DNA from: an uncultured Kangiella sp.
GTDB lineage: Bacteria; Pseudomonadota; Gammaproteobacteria; Enterobacterales; Kangiellaceae
Assembly (NCBI GenBank): GCA_950096615.1
Contig: CATNCP010000007.1
Coordinates: 1-64,000, forward strand
Length of the DNA stretch: 64,000 bases
Reading direction: 5' to 3'
How positions within the stretch are numbered: the first letter of the stretch is position 1; every line of letters begins with the position of its first letter. The notes under the pieces were generated by a model that saw only the letters and a list, made by a program, of their open reading frames with translations, was not told the DNA's origin and did no database searches. The position numbers and the translations under genes are program-made. This document shows, one piece after another, positions 52,155 to 63,089 of this stretch.

Positions 52155-54317
52155 TTAGTAAGTCGCTGTCCAATTTAAAGTATAAGTACGACCGCGTCCT
52201 TGGAAGTTAAACAAGTACTCAGGACCGTAAGCTGGGGAATAGAATGCTGTGGCGCGTTGCCCCCAAACCGTTGAATACTGTTTATCCAGTAAGTTAGTAA
52301 TACCAAAGCTAAATTTTCCTGCTGAGGTTTCTGTGCTCAGTGCCAAGTCCAATGTGGTGTAACCATCGATTTCGCGATCTGAAGCATCTTCTGCGTCAAA
52401 CGCATGGTTTGCTTGCAGGCGAGCTGTGTAGTCGTAGTTGGTCCAGCCTAAGAAAGCGGTAGCCGAAGATAACGATGCATAACGAACGTCACGTTTTAAC
52501 CAGTCGCCATTGTCGTCTTCTTCTTCAGAGCGAACCCAGTGTACTGTAGCACCTGTCTCGAAGCCTTTATCAAAGAATTTGGTAAAGGCACCCTCAAAAC
52601 CATAGTCACGAGTTTTGTTATCAACCACCACAACATTTAAGTTGGCATCGTTGCTGACGGCTTTGTCAGACCATGAATAATAGATTGAGCTTTGCGCCTG
52701 CCAGCTGTCTCCAGAAAAACGCCAGCCGAATTCAGCCTGATCGGTTTCAACCGCGCTAAGTGGATTGTCGTTAACATTAACGTCTGGGCTTTTGCCGTAG
52801 TACTTAGCAGGATCTGGCAGCTCAAAACCTTGGCTGAAACGGAACCAGGATTGATGGCTACCTGCGTTATACATGATGCTGGCGTTAAATAAACTCGCAT
52901 CATAATCATTGCTACCGCCAGGAATTAATACGCTTACACGCTGACCAACAGGATCGTAGCTGTATTTATTAAAGTCTTGAACGGTGACGTCCATGTTCTG
53001 TTGACGTAGGCCAGCTGCAAGTTTCCAGTTGTCACTCAGCGCCCAGTCGGCTTGGATAAATCCAGACAAACCTTCAACTTCATAGCTTGGGTAGCGAGGT
53101 TCAGTACGTGATTCATTTTGAACTAAACCACCTGTCGCATCGGTAGTCGCTTGGTCAAAGAACATTTGATCCGCATCAAACTCTTCATGATCGAAATCCA
53201 AGCCATAAGTTATGTGAGTAGAGTCACTAATATGAGTATCAAACAAGGCTTTCATGCCCGAAAGCTGCGTGTTTTGTTTTGAAGTACCGAACTCAATCGC
53301 GTAACGACCTTCGGCTGGCAATATACGCGGGCGAGGGAAGGCGCTAAAGCTGGACTCCTCGTTACGATGGAATGCTTGCAAGTAGAAGTCTTGACCCAGT
53401 AAATCGCCATGATGGTATTGTAGGTTGAGCATCTCACGATCCGTCGCTGGTGAACGATCGGAACTGAAGCCATCGCGAATTTCAGCATCAGCTAAACTAC
53501 CCACTGGTACTGCGTCGATGTTAGGGAAATAAAGACCGCGTTCACCGGTGTAGTTTGAGCGGTAGATTTGTGCCCCTAACTCAAGCGATTGCTCATCGGT
53601 TAATTTAATATCCACGTTACCCAAAATATCGACGGTGCGGTTATCTTGTAAGTCTGTTTGAGTAATGTCAGGGAAGATTTCATCGCCACTACCATCATAA
53701 AAACGACCGTTTTCCTCATAAGCTAAGCCCAAGTAGGCCTTAACGTCTTCGCTACCATCGCTGATTGAGTGTTTGATCCGTTTGCTGAGATCGTCGCTGC
53801 CGTTAAAGCTGCTTGAGGCACCAAGCTGAGTGGTCATGACCACGCCATCGCTAGAACCTTTCTTGGTGATGATATTAATAATACCGCCAGTTGCGCCGCC
53901 ACCGTAAAGGCTGCTTGCGCCAGAAATCACTTCAATGCGCTCAACATTAAATGGGTCAATCGAGTCGAACTGACGTGATAAACCGCGTGAGTTGTTGAGC
54001 GATACACCATTAATCAATACTTGGACACTTCGGCCTCTAAGGTTCTGGCCGTAGTTTGTACGCCCTTGAGGAGCGAGGTCTAGCCCGGGCACTAATTTAC
54101 CCAGCATGGTCTTCAAGTCCGCACCAGTCTCAAGTTGCTGCTCAATCCCTGCACGGTCGATAACCCAGACAGAACCTGGAATATCGCTAATTTTGGTTGG
54201 TGTACGAGAACCGACGACGACAATGGTGTCGTCTGCTGTTGTGGTTTGATTTGCCTGCAAGCCTACAGAAACGCTCAGCGCCACAGCCGCGAGGCTGAAT
54301 CCTAAACGGTTGTTCAT
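52155..54317 (-). CDS. TonB-dependent receptor, probably iron-siderophore uptake
   Basis: A 720-residue outer-membrane receptor. The signal peptide is LGFSLAAVALSVSVGLQA. The plug domain starts DDTIVVVGSRTPTKISDIPG, and the barrel ends in YTLNWTATY with alternating aromatic residues. I chose the ATG at 54317 since an upstream in-frame ATG (54458) would add 47 residues with no signal character and overlap the promoter. A Fur-box-like site lies 70 bases upstream, so iron-controlled siderophore or heme import is likely. No TonB, ExbB or ABC genes are adjacent. Confidence 0.9.
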   Translation of the reverse strand: MNNRLGFSLAAVALSVSVGLQANQTTTADDTIVVVGSRTPTKISDIPGSVWVIDRAGIEQQLETGADLKTMLGKLVPGLDLAPQGRTNYGQNLRGRSVQVLINGVSLNNSRGLSRQFDSIDPFNVERIEVISGASSLYGGGATGGIINIITKKGSSDGVVMTTQLGASSSFNGSDDLSKRIKHSISDGSEDVKAYLGLAYEENGRFYDGSGDEIFPDITQTDLQDNRTVDILGNVDIKLTDEQSLELGAQIYRSNYTGERGLYFPNIDAVPVGSLADAEIRDGFSSDRSPATDREMLNLQYHHGDLLGQDFYLQAFHRNEESSFSAFPRPRILPAEGRYAIEFGTSKQNTQLSGMKALFDTHISDSTHITYGLDFDHEEFDADQMFFDQATTDATGGLVQNESRTEPRYPSYEVEGLSGFIQADWALSDNWKLAAGLRQQNMDVTVQDFNKYSYDPVGQRVSVLIPGGSNDYDASLFNASIMYNAGSHQSWFRFSQGFELPDPAKYYGKSPDVNVNDNPLSAVETDQAEFGWRFSGDSWQAQSSIYYSWSDKAVSNDANLNVVVVDNKTRDYGFEGAFTKFFDKGFETGATVHWVRSEEEDDNGDWLKRDVRYASLSSATAFLGWTNYDYTARLQANHAFDAEDASDREIDGYTTLDLALSTETSAGKFSFGITNLLDKQYSTVWGQRATAFYSPAYGPEYLFNFQGRGRTYTLNWTATY

Positions 54318-54386
54318 TGTGATTACCCTGTTTTTGTGGTGTCTTTTAATAGGGGGCACATTGTACGCTTGATGCAATTGCATGTA

Positions 54387-54405
54387 AATAATAATGATTC
54401 GTATT
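54387..54405 (-). promoter_or_regulatory. Fur-box-like operator of the TonB receptor
   Basis: The minus strand reads AATACGAATCATTATTATT, sharing the ATCATTAT core and spaced AT-rich arms of the 19-bp Fur consensus. It sits just upstream of the receptor's start in the divergent region. Confidence 0.6.
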
Positions 54406-54512
54406 ACTGTTAATTCCTGCGGGTTGGGGGTTAGTCTAAGGTTTTTTAGCAAAAACAAGGGGATAGAATATAAAAGATAGTGTGCTATAGTTTGCTAAAC
54501 ACAGGAGGTTGA

Positions 54513-55856
54513 ATGACACAACATAATCAGAACAAGAAAGCCGTTAGCACTGAACGGCTTAAGTGGCTCCAGCGTGAATCAGAAGATTGGCAAGAACAGG
54601 GCTTAATCTCCGCCGAGGCTCAGGGCTCGATTCTTAACCTCTATGCCGGTCAAGAAGAGGCTGACGCAAGACGAATAGCGCTCAGTAATATCCTATTAAT
54701 TTCTTTGGGTGCCTTGCTTATTGGTGGCGGTATCATTCTGTTACTGGCGCATAACTGGGAAGACTTTGGCACAGGGCTACGAACCTTTTTGTCATTCTTA
54801 CCATTGGTGCTTGCCCAAAGCTTGTGTTGGTACGGAGTTCAGTATAAGCCAACCTCGTTGGCTTTGCGGGAATCTGGCGCCGTGCTGTTATTTTTTGCGG
54901 TAGCTTCTAGCATAGCCCTCATCAGCCAGACCTATCATATTTATGGAGACCTTGAACGCTTCTTGGTGGTTTGGTTACTGCTCGGCTTACCCATTATTTA
55001 TCTGCTGCGTTCCGCAACGACCTTAATGCTAATTAGTGGCATCATCCTTTGGTTATGCTGCTTAGAGCGTGAACCTTATTGGTTGTTCTATATTGCGTTA
55101 ACGCCCTATCTCTATAAATTGTATCAACAGCAAAGCAGGTTGTTATTACACTGGTCGCTATGGTTTGCTTTAATCGGGCTGACCATTTCAGTGGTTTACG
55201 GCAGCAGTTACTACACGTCGCCACTCGATCATTGGAGCATCTATATTGCGCTAACTTTAGGCTGCGCATATTACGCGCTTGGCCTTTGGTGGTTCGGCTT
55301 TGAAAACAAAAAGTTCTGGACCAGTGCGCCAGCGAGCATGGGCATTCTTATCATTGGCTTTATTAGTTTGATGTTTACTTGGTATGGCCGTACTCTACCG
55401 TCGGACTTTTGGCAGATAGAGTCGCCAATGCGCTTCAATGAGTACGCGATTCTAACTTTATTCACGATATCTATTCTGTTTACGGCATTATTTATGACAC
55501 GAAACAGGAAGCTATTGTCGGTATCAAACTGGGTGGCATTGTCGAGTTTTGCTTTTGTGTTGCTAGGGATAACAGGGTTCTTTATTCACCAAAATCAACA
55601 CGTTTTTGTCATCGCGTCGAACCTGTACATTTTGATAGGTTCTGTACTTTTAATGTTCCAAGGCATTAATCGAAATCGATTGATGTTACTGAATGGCGGT
55701 TTAATTTGGTTCAGTTTATTGGTGCTATTTAGGTTCTTCGATAGCGACATTCCGTTTGTGTTTAAAGGCGTTATATTTATTGTTATCGGCAGTGCCTTTA
55801 TCGGAACCAATGTCTGGTTTAAAAAGAAACAACACGCCAAGGAGAGCCAAGCATGA
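54513..55856 (+). CDS. DUF2157 membrane protein
   Basis: A 447-residue protein. The N-terminal DUF2157 pattern is present (LKWLQRESEDWQEQGLISAE, then LISLGALLIGGGIILLLAHNW). About twelve membrane segments follow. Function is unknown. CAGGAGG precedes the ATG. It overlaps the next gene by four bases (ATGA); DUF2157 followed by a GDYXXLXY protein is a recurring gene pair. Confidence 0.85.
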   Translation: MTQHNQNKKAVSTERLKWLQRESEDWQEQGLISAEAQGSILNLYAGQEEADARRIALSNILLISLGALLIGGGIILLLAHNWEDFGTGLRTFLSFLPLVLAQSLCWYGVQYKPTSLALRESGAVLLFFAVASSIALISQTYHIYGDLERFLVVWLLLGLPIIYLLRSATTLMLISGIILWLCCLEREPYWLFYIALTPYLYKLYQQQSRLLLHWSLWFALIGLTISVVYGSSYYTSPLDHWSIYIALTLGCAYYALGLWWFGFENKKFWTSAPASMGILIIGFISLMFTWYGRTLPSDFWQIESPMRFNEYAILTLFTISILFTALFMTRNRKLLSVSNWVALSSFAFVLLGITGFFIHQNQHVFVIASNLYILIGSVLLMFQGINRNRLMLLNGGLIWFSLLVLFRFFDSDIPFVFKGVIFIVIGSAFIGTNVWFKKKQHAKESQA

Positions 55857-56416
55857 AGCATCTAAAAGTATTACTACTGGCGCTATTCGCTGTGCAGCTG
55901 GCGGTTCCTGGTTATATGATTTTTGAGCAGCATCAAATTCTTAGCAAAGGCACTGTGTATAAATTTAAAACTCAACCGATAGACCCTTACGATCCTTTTC
56001 GTGGCCGCTATGTCACTCTGGCATACAACGTCGACGCTAACCCGATTCCGACCAAAGAGGTATTTCAGCGGGGAGACTGGGCCTACGCATTGCTGTCTGA
56101 AGATGAAGGTGGGTACGCAACCTTTACGCAACTAGTCTCCGAAGAACCTGAAGCAGGGCAAGAGTACATTGAAGTCGAAATCAGTTGGGGTGGCACGAAT
56201 AGAGGCCACTACATCGATCTACCTTTCGACCGTTATTACGCCTCAGAAGAAACCGCTCCAAATATTGAACGAGCCGTATGGCGTCGCGATCAAGTTGAAG
56301 ATGTTTATGCAGAAATTAGCGTGTTAAATGGTAAGGCCACGTTAAAAGAACTGTATGTTGAGGATTTACCCATTCGAGAGTATTTAGAGCAAAAAGCTTC
56401 TCAGGCAGAAGAGTAG
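55853..56416 (+). CDS. GDYXXLXY-domain protein
   Basis: A 187-residue protein. One N-terminal membrane segment (LKVLLLALFAVQLAVPGYMI) is followed by the family core DPYDPFRGRYVTLAY, the variant of the GDYxxLxY motif. The remainder is acidic and presumably periplasmic. It is translationally coupled to the DUF2157 protein and likely works with it. Function is unknown. Confidence 0.83.
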   Translation: MKHLKVLLLALFAVQLAVPGYMIFEQHQILSKGTVYKFKTQPIDPYDPFRGRYVTLAYNVDANPIPTKEVFQRGDWAYALLSEDEGGYATFTQLVSEEPEAGQEYIEVEISWGGTNRGHYIDLPFDRYYASEETAPNIERAVWRRDQVEDVYAEISVLNGKATLKELYVEDLPIREYLEQKASQAEE

Positions 56417-56428
56417 ATTCTTAAAAAG

Positions 56429-56462
56429 CACCAAGGCAGCAGTATTGAGAACTGCCTTGGTG
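56429..56462. terminator. Hairpin between the GDYXXLXY and czcA genes
   Basis: CACCAAGGCAG and CTGCCTTGGTG form an 11-bp perfect stem with a 12-nt loop, between two convergent genes. An A-run precedes it; no clean T-run follows on the plus strand. On the minus strand the arm is followed by T-rich bases, so it more likely ends the czc transcript. Confidence 0.6.
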
Positions 56463-56475
56463 ATGTTTGAGTGCA

Positions 56476-59592
<3,117 letters not shown>

Positions 59593-60543
59593 CTAGTGTG
59601 CGTGTTTAGCACCCGACTTAAGCAAGTCGGCTTTCAGGGTATAGCTGTTTTTGACGACGTATTGTTCGCCAGCTTTTAAGCCCTGTGTAATTTCAACAAA
59701 TTGGTCATCTCTTAAACCAATAGATACCTGCTTGGCTTCAAAGCCTGTTGGTGTTTTAACAAAAACGACAGGTTTGTCTTCCAAGGTTTGAATGGCTGAC
59801 TGGTTCACGACGATAGGAACATTCTGTTGATTAATGATGATTTTTCCTTGAGCCATCATTCCTGCGGAGAGGCGATTATCAGGGTTGTCTATGGAGGCGC
59901 GAGCCAAAATAAACGGATGGTCATCATCGTTCGGTACGACGTGATCGATGGTGGTATTAATACGTTTATCATTGAGAGCTAACACAACTTTTTGTCCTGC
60001 GCGTACTGTCGTCATATCCTGCGGAAAAACTTTAAGTTCGACCCACATAAAACTGTAGTCTGCTACGGTAAACAGTGGTTGCTTTTGTGCCAGCTCGCCG
60101 GGGTTGGCGTGACGGGCGGTAATGATGCCGTCAAACGGAGCTTGGATCGGGTAACTACTTAAACTTTGGTTGGCTTCAACCTTTGCTAACAAATCGCCTT
60201 TTTTAACCCGCTGGCCAATGGTGACTTTAACGTCGGTTACCGTTCCTTCAAAGCGGGCGCCGATGTGACTGACATGGCCAGGATCGGGCACAATTTTTCC
60301 ATAAGTGGTTAAGTGTTCAGTGATAATACCTTCGCTAGCAGTGGTCACTTCAATGCCAGAGTCGTGAGCCATTTTGTCGCTAATCGTAATGACTTCTTCA
60401 TCGTGGTGATCTGAGTGACCAGATTCTTCATGAGCATGTTCATCGCTAGAGTGCTCTCCACTAAAAGCCTGAACTGAAAAAGTTGAAAAGGCCAATGAGA
60501 CAATTAGCGTCATTTTCGATAATTGGTGTATTAGATTTTTCAT
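59593..60543 (-). CDS. czcB: RND efflux periplasmic adaptor (CzcB family)
   Basis: A 316-residue membrane fusion protein. The signal peptide ends near FSVQAFSG. The mature N-terminus is very His/Glu-rich (HSSDEHAHEESGHSDHH), a likely metal-capturing segment. The lipoyl-like domain and beta-barrel (FEGTVTDVKVTIGQRVKKGD, QAPFDGIITARHANPGE) are clear. It bridges CzcA to the outer-membrane channel. Confidence 0.92.
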   Translation of the reverse strand: MKNLIHQLSKMTLIVSLAFSTFSVQAFSGEHSSDEHAHEESGHSDHHDEEVITISDKMAHDSGIEVTTASEGIITEHLTTYGKIVPDPGHVSHIGARFEGTVTDVKVTIGQRVKKGDLLAKVEANQSLSSYPIQAPFDGIITARHANPGELAQKQPLFTVADYSFMWVELKVFPQDMTTVRAGQKVVLALNDKRINTTIDHVVPNDDDHPFILARASIDNPDNRLSAGMMAQGKIIINQQNVPIVVNQSAIQTLEDKPVVFVKTPTGFEAKQVSIGLRDDQFVEITQGLKAGEQYVVKNSYTLKADLLKSGAKHAH

Positions 60544-60552
60544 GAGGTGTTC

Positions 60553-61854
60553 CTATGAATTCTTTTTGAATAAGGTCAGTGGTTCAGCTGTCAGTTGCTC
60601 TATGGCAACGCCATACATTAGGGCGGCACTAGCAGCATCGATAAGTTTACGTTTAGCTGAGATTAATTCTTGCCGCGCCGCAACATACTCAAAGTAGCTG
60701 TAACGACCTCGTTGGTAGGCTTTCTGAGTTTCTTTAAGGGCTAATGCTAACGTTGGAATAATGTCTTGCTGTAAGCGCTCAACAACATGAACAGATTGTT
60801 TTCTTTGCTGATAGGCATTAAATAATTGGTCATGCATGCGAAGCAAAGCGGTTTTCTTACTGACAAAGACTTCGTTTTTAGCGGCTAGTGCACTTTGTAG
60901 CTTGCCTTGATTTCTCGACTCGGAAAATAAGTCCATACTGAAACCAGCTTTAAAACCCATGTCTCCGCTTGCTTGGCTTCGAGTAAGGCCTACTGACCAA
61001 TTGATATCGCTCTGGTTGCTGGTGCTAGTGAGATCAACCTCTGATTGCTTTAAGCGTTCCAGAGCCGAAAACTGCTTAATAGAAGGGTTATTTTGTACTT
61101 TCTGATAAAGCTCTTCAAAGCTTAAAGCATTACCAAAGCGATACAAGCTTGCTGAGGCTGAATAAACTTTCGAGGCTTGTTCATTCCACATAGCTTGAAG
61201 GCTTGCCGAATATACCTTGAGGTTTGACTCTTCTTTGTGCAGTGTTAATTCAGCTTGGGCCAGTGATGCCTTTGCTCTTTTAACTTCAGCTTTCATGGTC
61301 GCGCCAAGATTCGCCCGGCGTTGTGCGACTCTTAAAGTTTCTTTGGCGAGTTGTAGCGATTCTTTGGCAAGCTTCACCCGTTCTTGCGCCGTCAAAAGAT
61401 GAATATAACGTCGCGTTGTTTCTGAAAGCAGTTCCAGCGCTTGTAACTCTTTTTGGGTTTCGACAACAGTTCTTTTGGATTTAATCACGCCCAAACGTGC
61501 ATCCATTTTGCCACCAAGCTCAATGGCTGAAGATAATGACACCGTGAGTTCAGCATTATCAACGCCTGAAAACTCACCATTACCAGCAAAGTTTTCTAAC
61601 TCAGCGCCGATCCGGTAGCCGGGTTGTTGAGCAGCTGTTGAGCGTTCGCCTTCTAACGCTTGCTGGCGAAACTGGAATACCCCAAGGCTTGGGTGTTCCT
61701 TCAAAGTAAACTTTAACGCTTGTTGTAGCGTTAGTGGTTGTGGATTATCAGCCTCACTCTTGGTGTGTGCAGGTTTTGCTGCCACTAAAAAGAACAGGCC
61801 TAGAGTGCTGGCAAGCCACGCCAATCGACGCTCGCCGGATAAAATACGATTCAT
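60553..61854 (-). CDS. czcC: RND efflux outer membrane channel (TolC/CzcC family)
   Basis: A 433-residue protein with a signal peptide (LAWLASTLGLFFLVAAKPAHT). Long heptad-patterned helices, including LESLAKEL-like segments and NLGATMKAEVKRAKASLAQAE, are typical of the TolC-family barrel-tunnel fold. It is first among the three efflux genes. The adaptor follows after nine bases, so the order is C-B-A. A small Cys/His-rich gene precedes it by 90 bases. Confidence 0.9.
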   Translation of the reverse strand: MNRILSGERRLAWLASTLGLFFLVAAKPAHTKSEADNPQPLTLQQALKFTLKEHPSLGVFQFRQQALEGERSTAAQQPGYRIGAELENFAGNGEFSGVDNAELTVSLSSAIELGGKMDARLGVIKSKRTVVETQKELQALELLSETTRRYIHLLTAQERVKLAKESLQLAKETLRVAQRRANLGATMKAEVKRAKASLAQAELTLHKEESNLKVYSASLQAMWNEQASKVYSASASLYRFGNALSFEELYQKVQNNPSIKQFSALERLKQSEVDLTSTSNQSDINWSVGLTRSQASGDMGFKAGFSMDLFSESRNQGKLQSALAAKNEVFVSKKTALLRMHDQLFNAYQQRKQSVHVVERLQQDIIPTLALALKETQKAYQRGRYSYFEYVAARQELISAKRKLIDAASAALMYGVAIEQLTAEPLTLFKKNS

Positions 61855-61944
61855 GGATTTCTCCCACGTTTAATACATCACCATACCGACGCGAAGGTTC
61901 ACACCATCGGCATCAATACGAATTACTTTATTTCAACGTAAGGA

Positions 61945-62346
61945 TTAAACTCTGGGAGGGCGGTAGGGCTGACTTAAAATTCCAATTTGAGCAGAGTTAA
62001 CACTACCTCTAGGGCTAGTCTGATAGCTCAAAGAGCGTGCTTCAGGCAAGCTTTCTCGAATGAGAATGTGCGTATGGCAACTGTGGCAATGGCAACAATG
62101 TTCGCAATCAAAGCTACTGGTTAGGTTGCTCGGTTTAGGTTGGTTGTCGACAACTGTGTTGCCTAGAGTTGTTGCGATGACATTTGAAATTTTCTCAACA
62201 ACTGGAGAGTATTCTGATTCTTGAGTTGATGAATCGAAGTCTAAGACTTGGTTATTAGGCTGATGAAATTGATGCACATCATTGACCGCTGCAAGCGTTT
62301 GTACAGAAACAATAATGGTCAATATGTAACCAACCCAATGCGGCAT
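61945..62346 (-). CDS. Small exported Cys/His-rich protein at the head of the czc operon
   Basis: A 133-residue protein with an N-terminal hydrophobic segment (WVGYILTIIVSVQTLAAV), then a polar region and a metal-binding cluster CEHCCHCHSCHTH. Such a motif is typical of CzcI/CopL-like small proteins encoded beside metal efflux genes. The ATG at 62346 was preferred over the adjacent TTG. It likely binds the exported metal in the periplasm. The C-terminal segment carries no recognised domain. Confidence 0.75.
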   Translation of the reverse strand: MPHWVGYILTIIVSVQTLAAVNDVHQFHQPNNQVLDFDSSTQESEYSPVVEKISNVIATTLGNTVVDNQPKPSNLTSSFDCEHCCHCHSCHTHILIRESLPEARSLSYQTSPRGSVNSAQIGILSQPYRPPRV

Positions 62347-62375
62347 CAAGTAAGAATCTACAGAAGTTTGTGTGG

Positions 62376-62404
62376 ATAATAATAGTTCTCAACTAATAAG
62401 CCAA
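62376..62404 (-). promoter_or_regulatory. Probable sigma-70 promoter of the czc operon
   Basis: On the minus strand TTGGCT (62404-62399) and TATTAT (62381-62376) are separated by 17 bases. The ATG of the Cys/His-rich gene lies about 30 bases below the -10. Confidence 0.45.
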
Positions 62405-62466
62405 GCAGAATAGAGTAAAGATTCGTAATGATGGGGAGTTGCCACACTTAGTTACAAATACAAAAA

Positions 62467-62482
62467 TGTGACATATGTCATA
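62467..62482. promoter_or_regulatory. CRP-like palindrome in the 62.35-62.74 kb gap
   Basis: TGTGACATATGTCATA fits the TGTGA-N6-TCACA consensus of CRP/Vfr with one arm perfect and the other 4 of 5. The core TGACATATGTCA is a perfect 12-bp palindrome. It could serve the czc operon or the small secreted gene, or be an operator of another regulator. The gap of 394 bases (62347-62740) otherwise holds the czc promoter and a 10-bp inverted repeat. Confidence 0.4.
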
Positions 62483-62655
62483 TAACTTGAAATTATATTC
62501 CCAATTCGATAGCCTAAAGTAGTATGCAAAATACAACTATAAATATAAAAAGTGGAATAGTAGCACGAGTAAGGACACAACCCACTACAGTTACCTCGTC
62601 CAATGCGAGGGGACTATCTTCAGTTCTAAATTATTGTTTAATCATTTCGTCACAG

Positions 62656-62706
62656 CTTAAACCACCCGACAAAATTGCTTTAACTTGCCTCTTAGTGTGG
62701 TTTAAG
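62656..62706 (+). repeat. 10-bp inverted repeat upstream of the small secreted gene
   Basis: CTTAAACCAC (62656-62665) and GTGGTTTAAG (62697-62706) are perfect complements separated by 31 bases, ending 34 bases before the ATG. It could be an mRNA leader structure or operator. Confidence 0.4.
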
Positions 62707-62740
62707 TATTTCTGCTTGAACTTTCCGAGGAGTTAGTACG

Positions 62741-63049
62741 ATGAAGGCATTAGCGCTCTGTATAGTTTTATACGTTTTATCCGCTCCAAGCTTTAGCGGT
62801 AGTGCTAATGTTAAAGTTACTATTAAAATCCCCCATGCTGGACAGCAATCTCAAGCTGTTAGGCTTTACAATTACGAACTTGATCGTTATCAAATTGTTA
62901 GAAATCCGTTTAAGCTGACGCGTAAAGAGTGTTTGGACTATCTGCCCAATGATAGTCAGAAGATCGTTAAAATTCTCGATTTGCATATTTCTAAGGGTAG
63001 AAAGCCCTATAAAGCACTAATCTTTACTCACCTAGCGTTAAGAGGCTAG
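62741..63049 (+). CDS. Small secreted basic protein, unknown function
   Basis: A 102-residue protein. The signal peptide is LALCIVLYVLSAPSFSGS, with cleavage probably near SGSA. The mature part is basic (Lys/Arg-rich) and appears beta-rich at first, then helical. One cysteine remains in mature form. The ribosome-binding site GAGGAG lies nine bases before the ATG, supporting a real gene. No family is recognised. It stands alone between the czc operon and the hydrolase gene. Confidence 0.6.
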   Translation: MKALALCIVLYVLSAPSFSGSANVKVTIKIPHAGQQSQAVRLYNYELDRYQIVRNPFKLTRKECLDYLPNDSQKIVKILDLHISKGRKPYKALIFTHLALRG

Positions 63050-63089
63050 GGCTACCAATAGCAGTAACCCTAGAGGTCTGAAGGTAAAC

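Noticed and set aside
62524-62736. 70-codon open frame in the 62.35-62.74 kb gap
   Set aside because: No ribosome-binding site, low-complexity composition, and it contains the inverted repeat and leader of the following gene.
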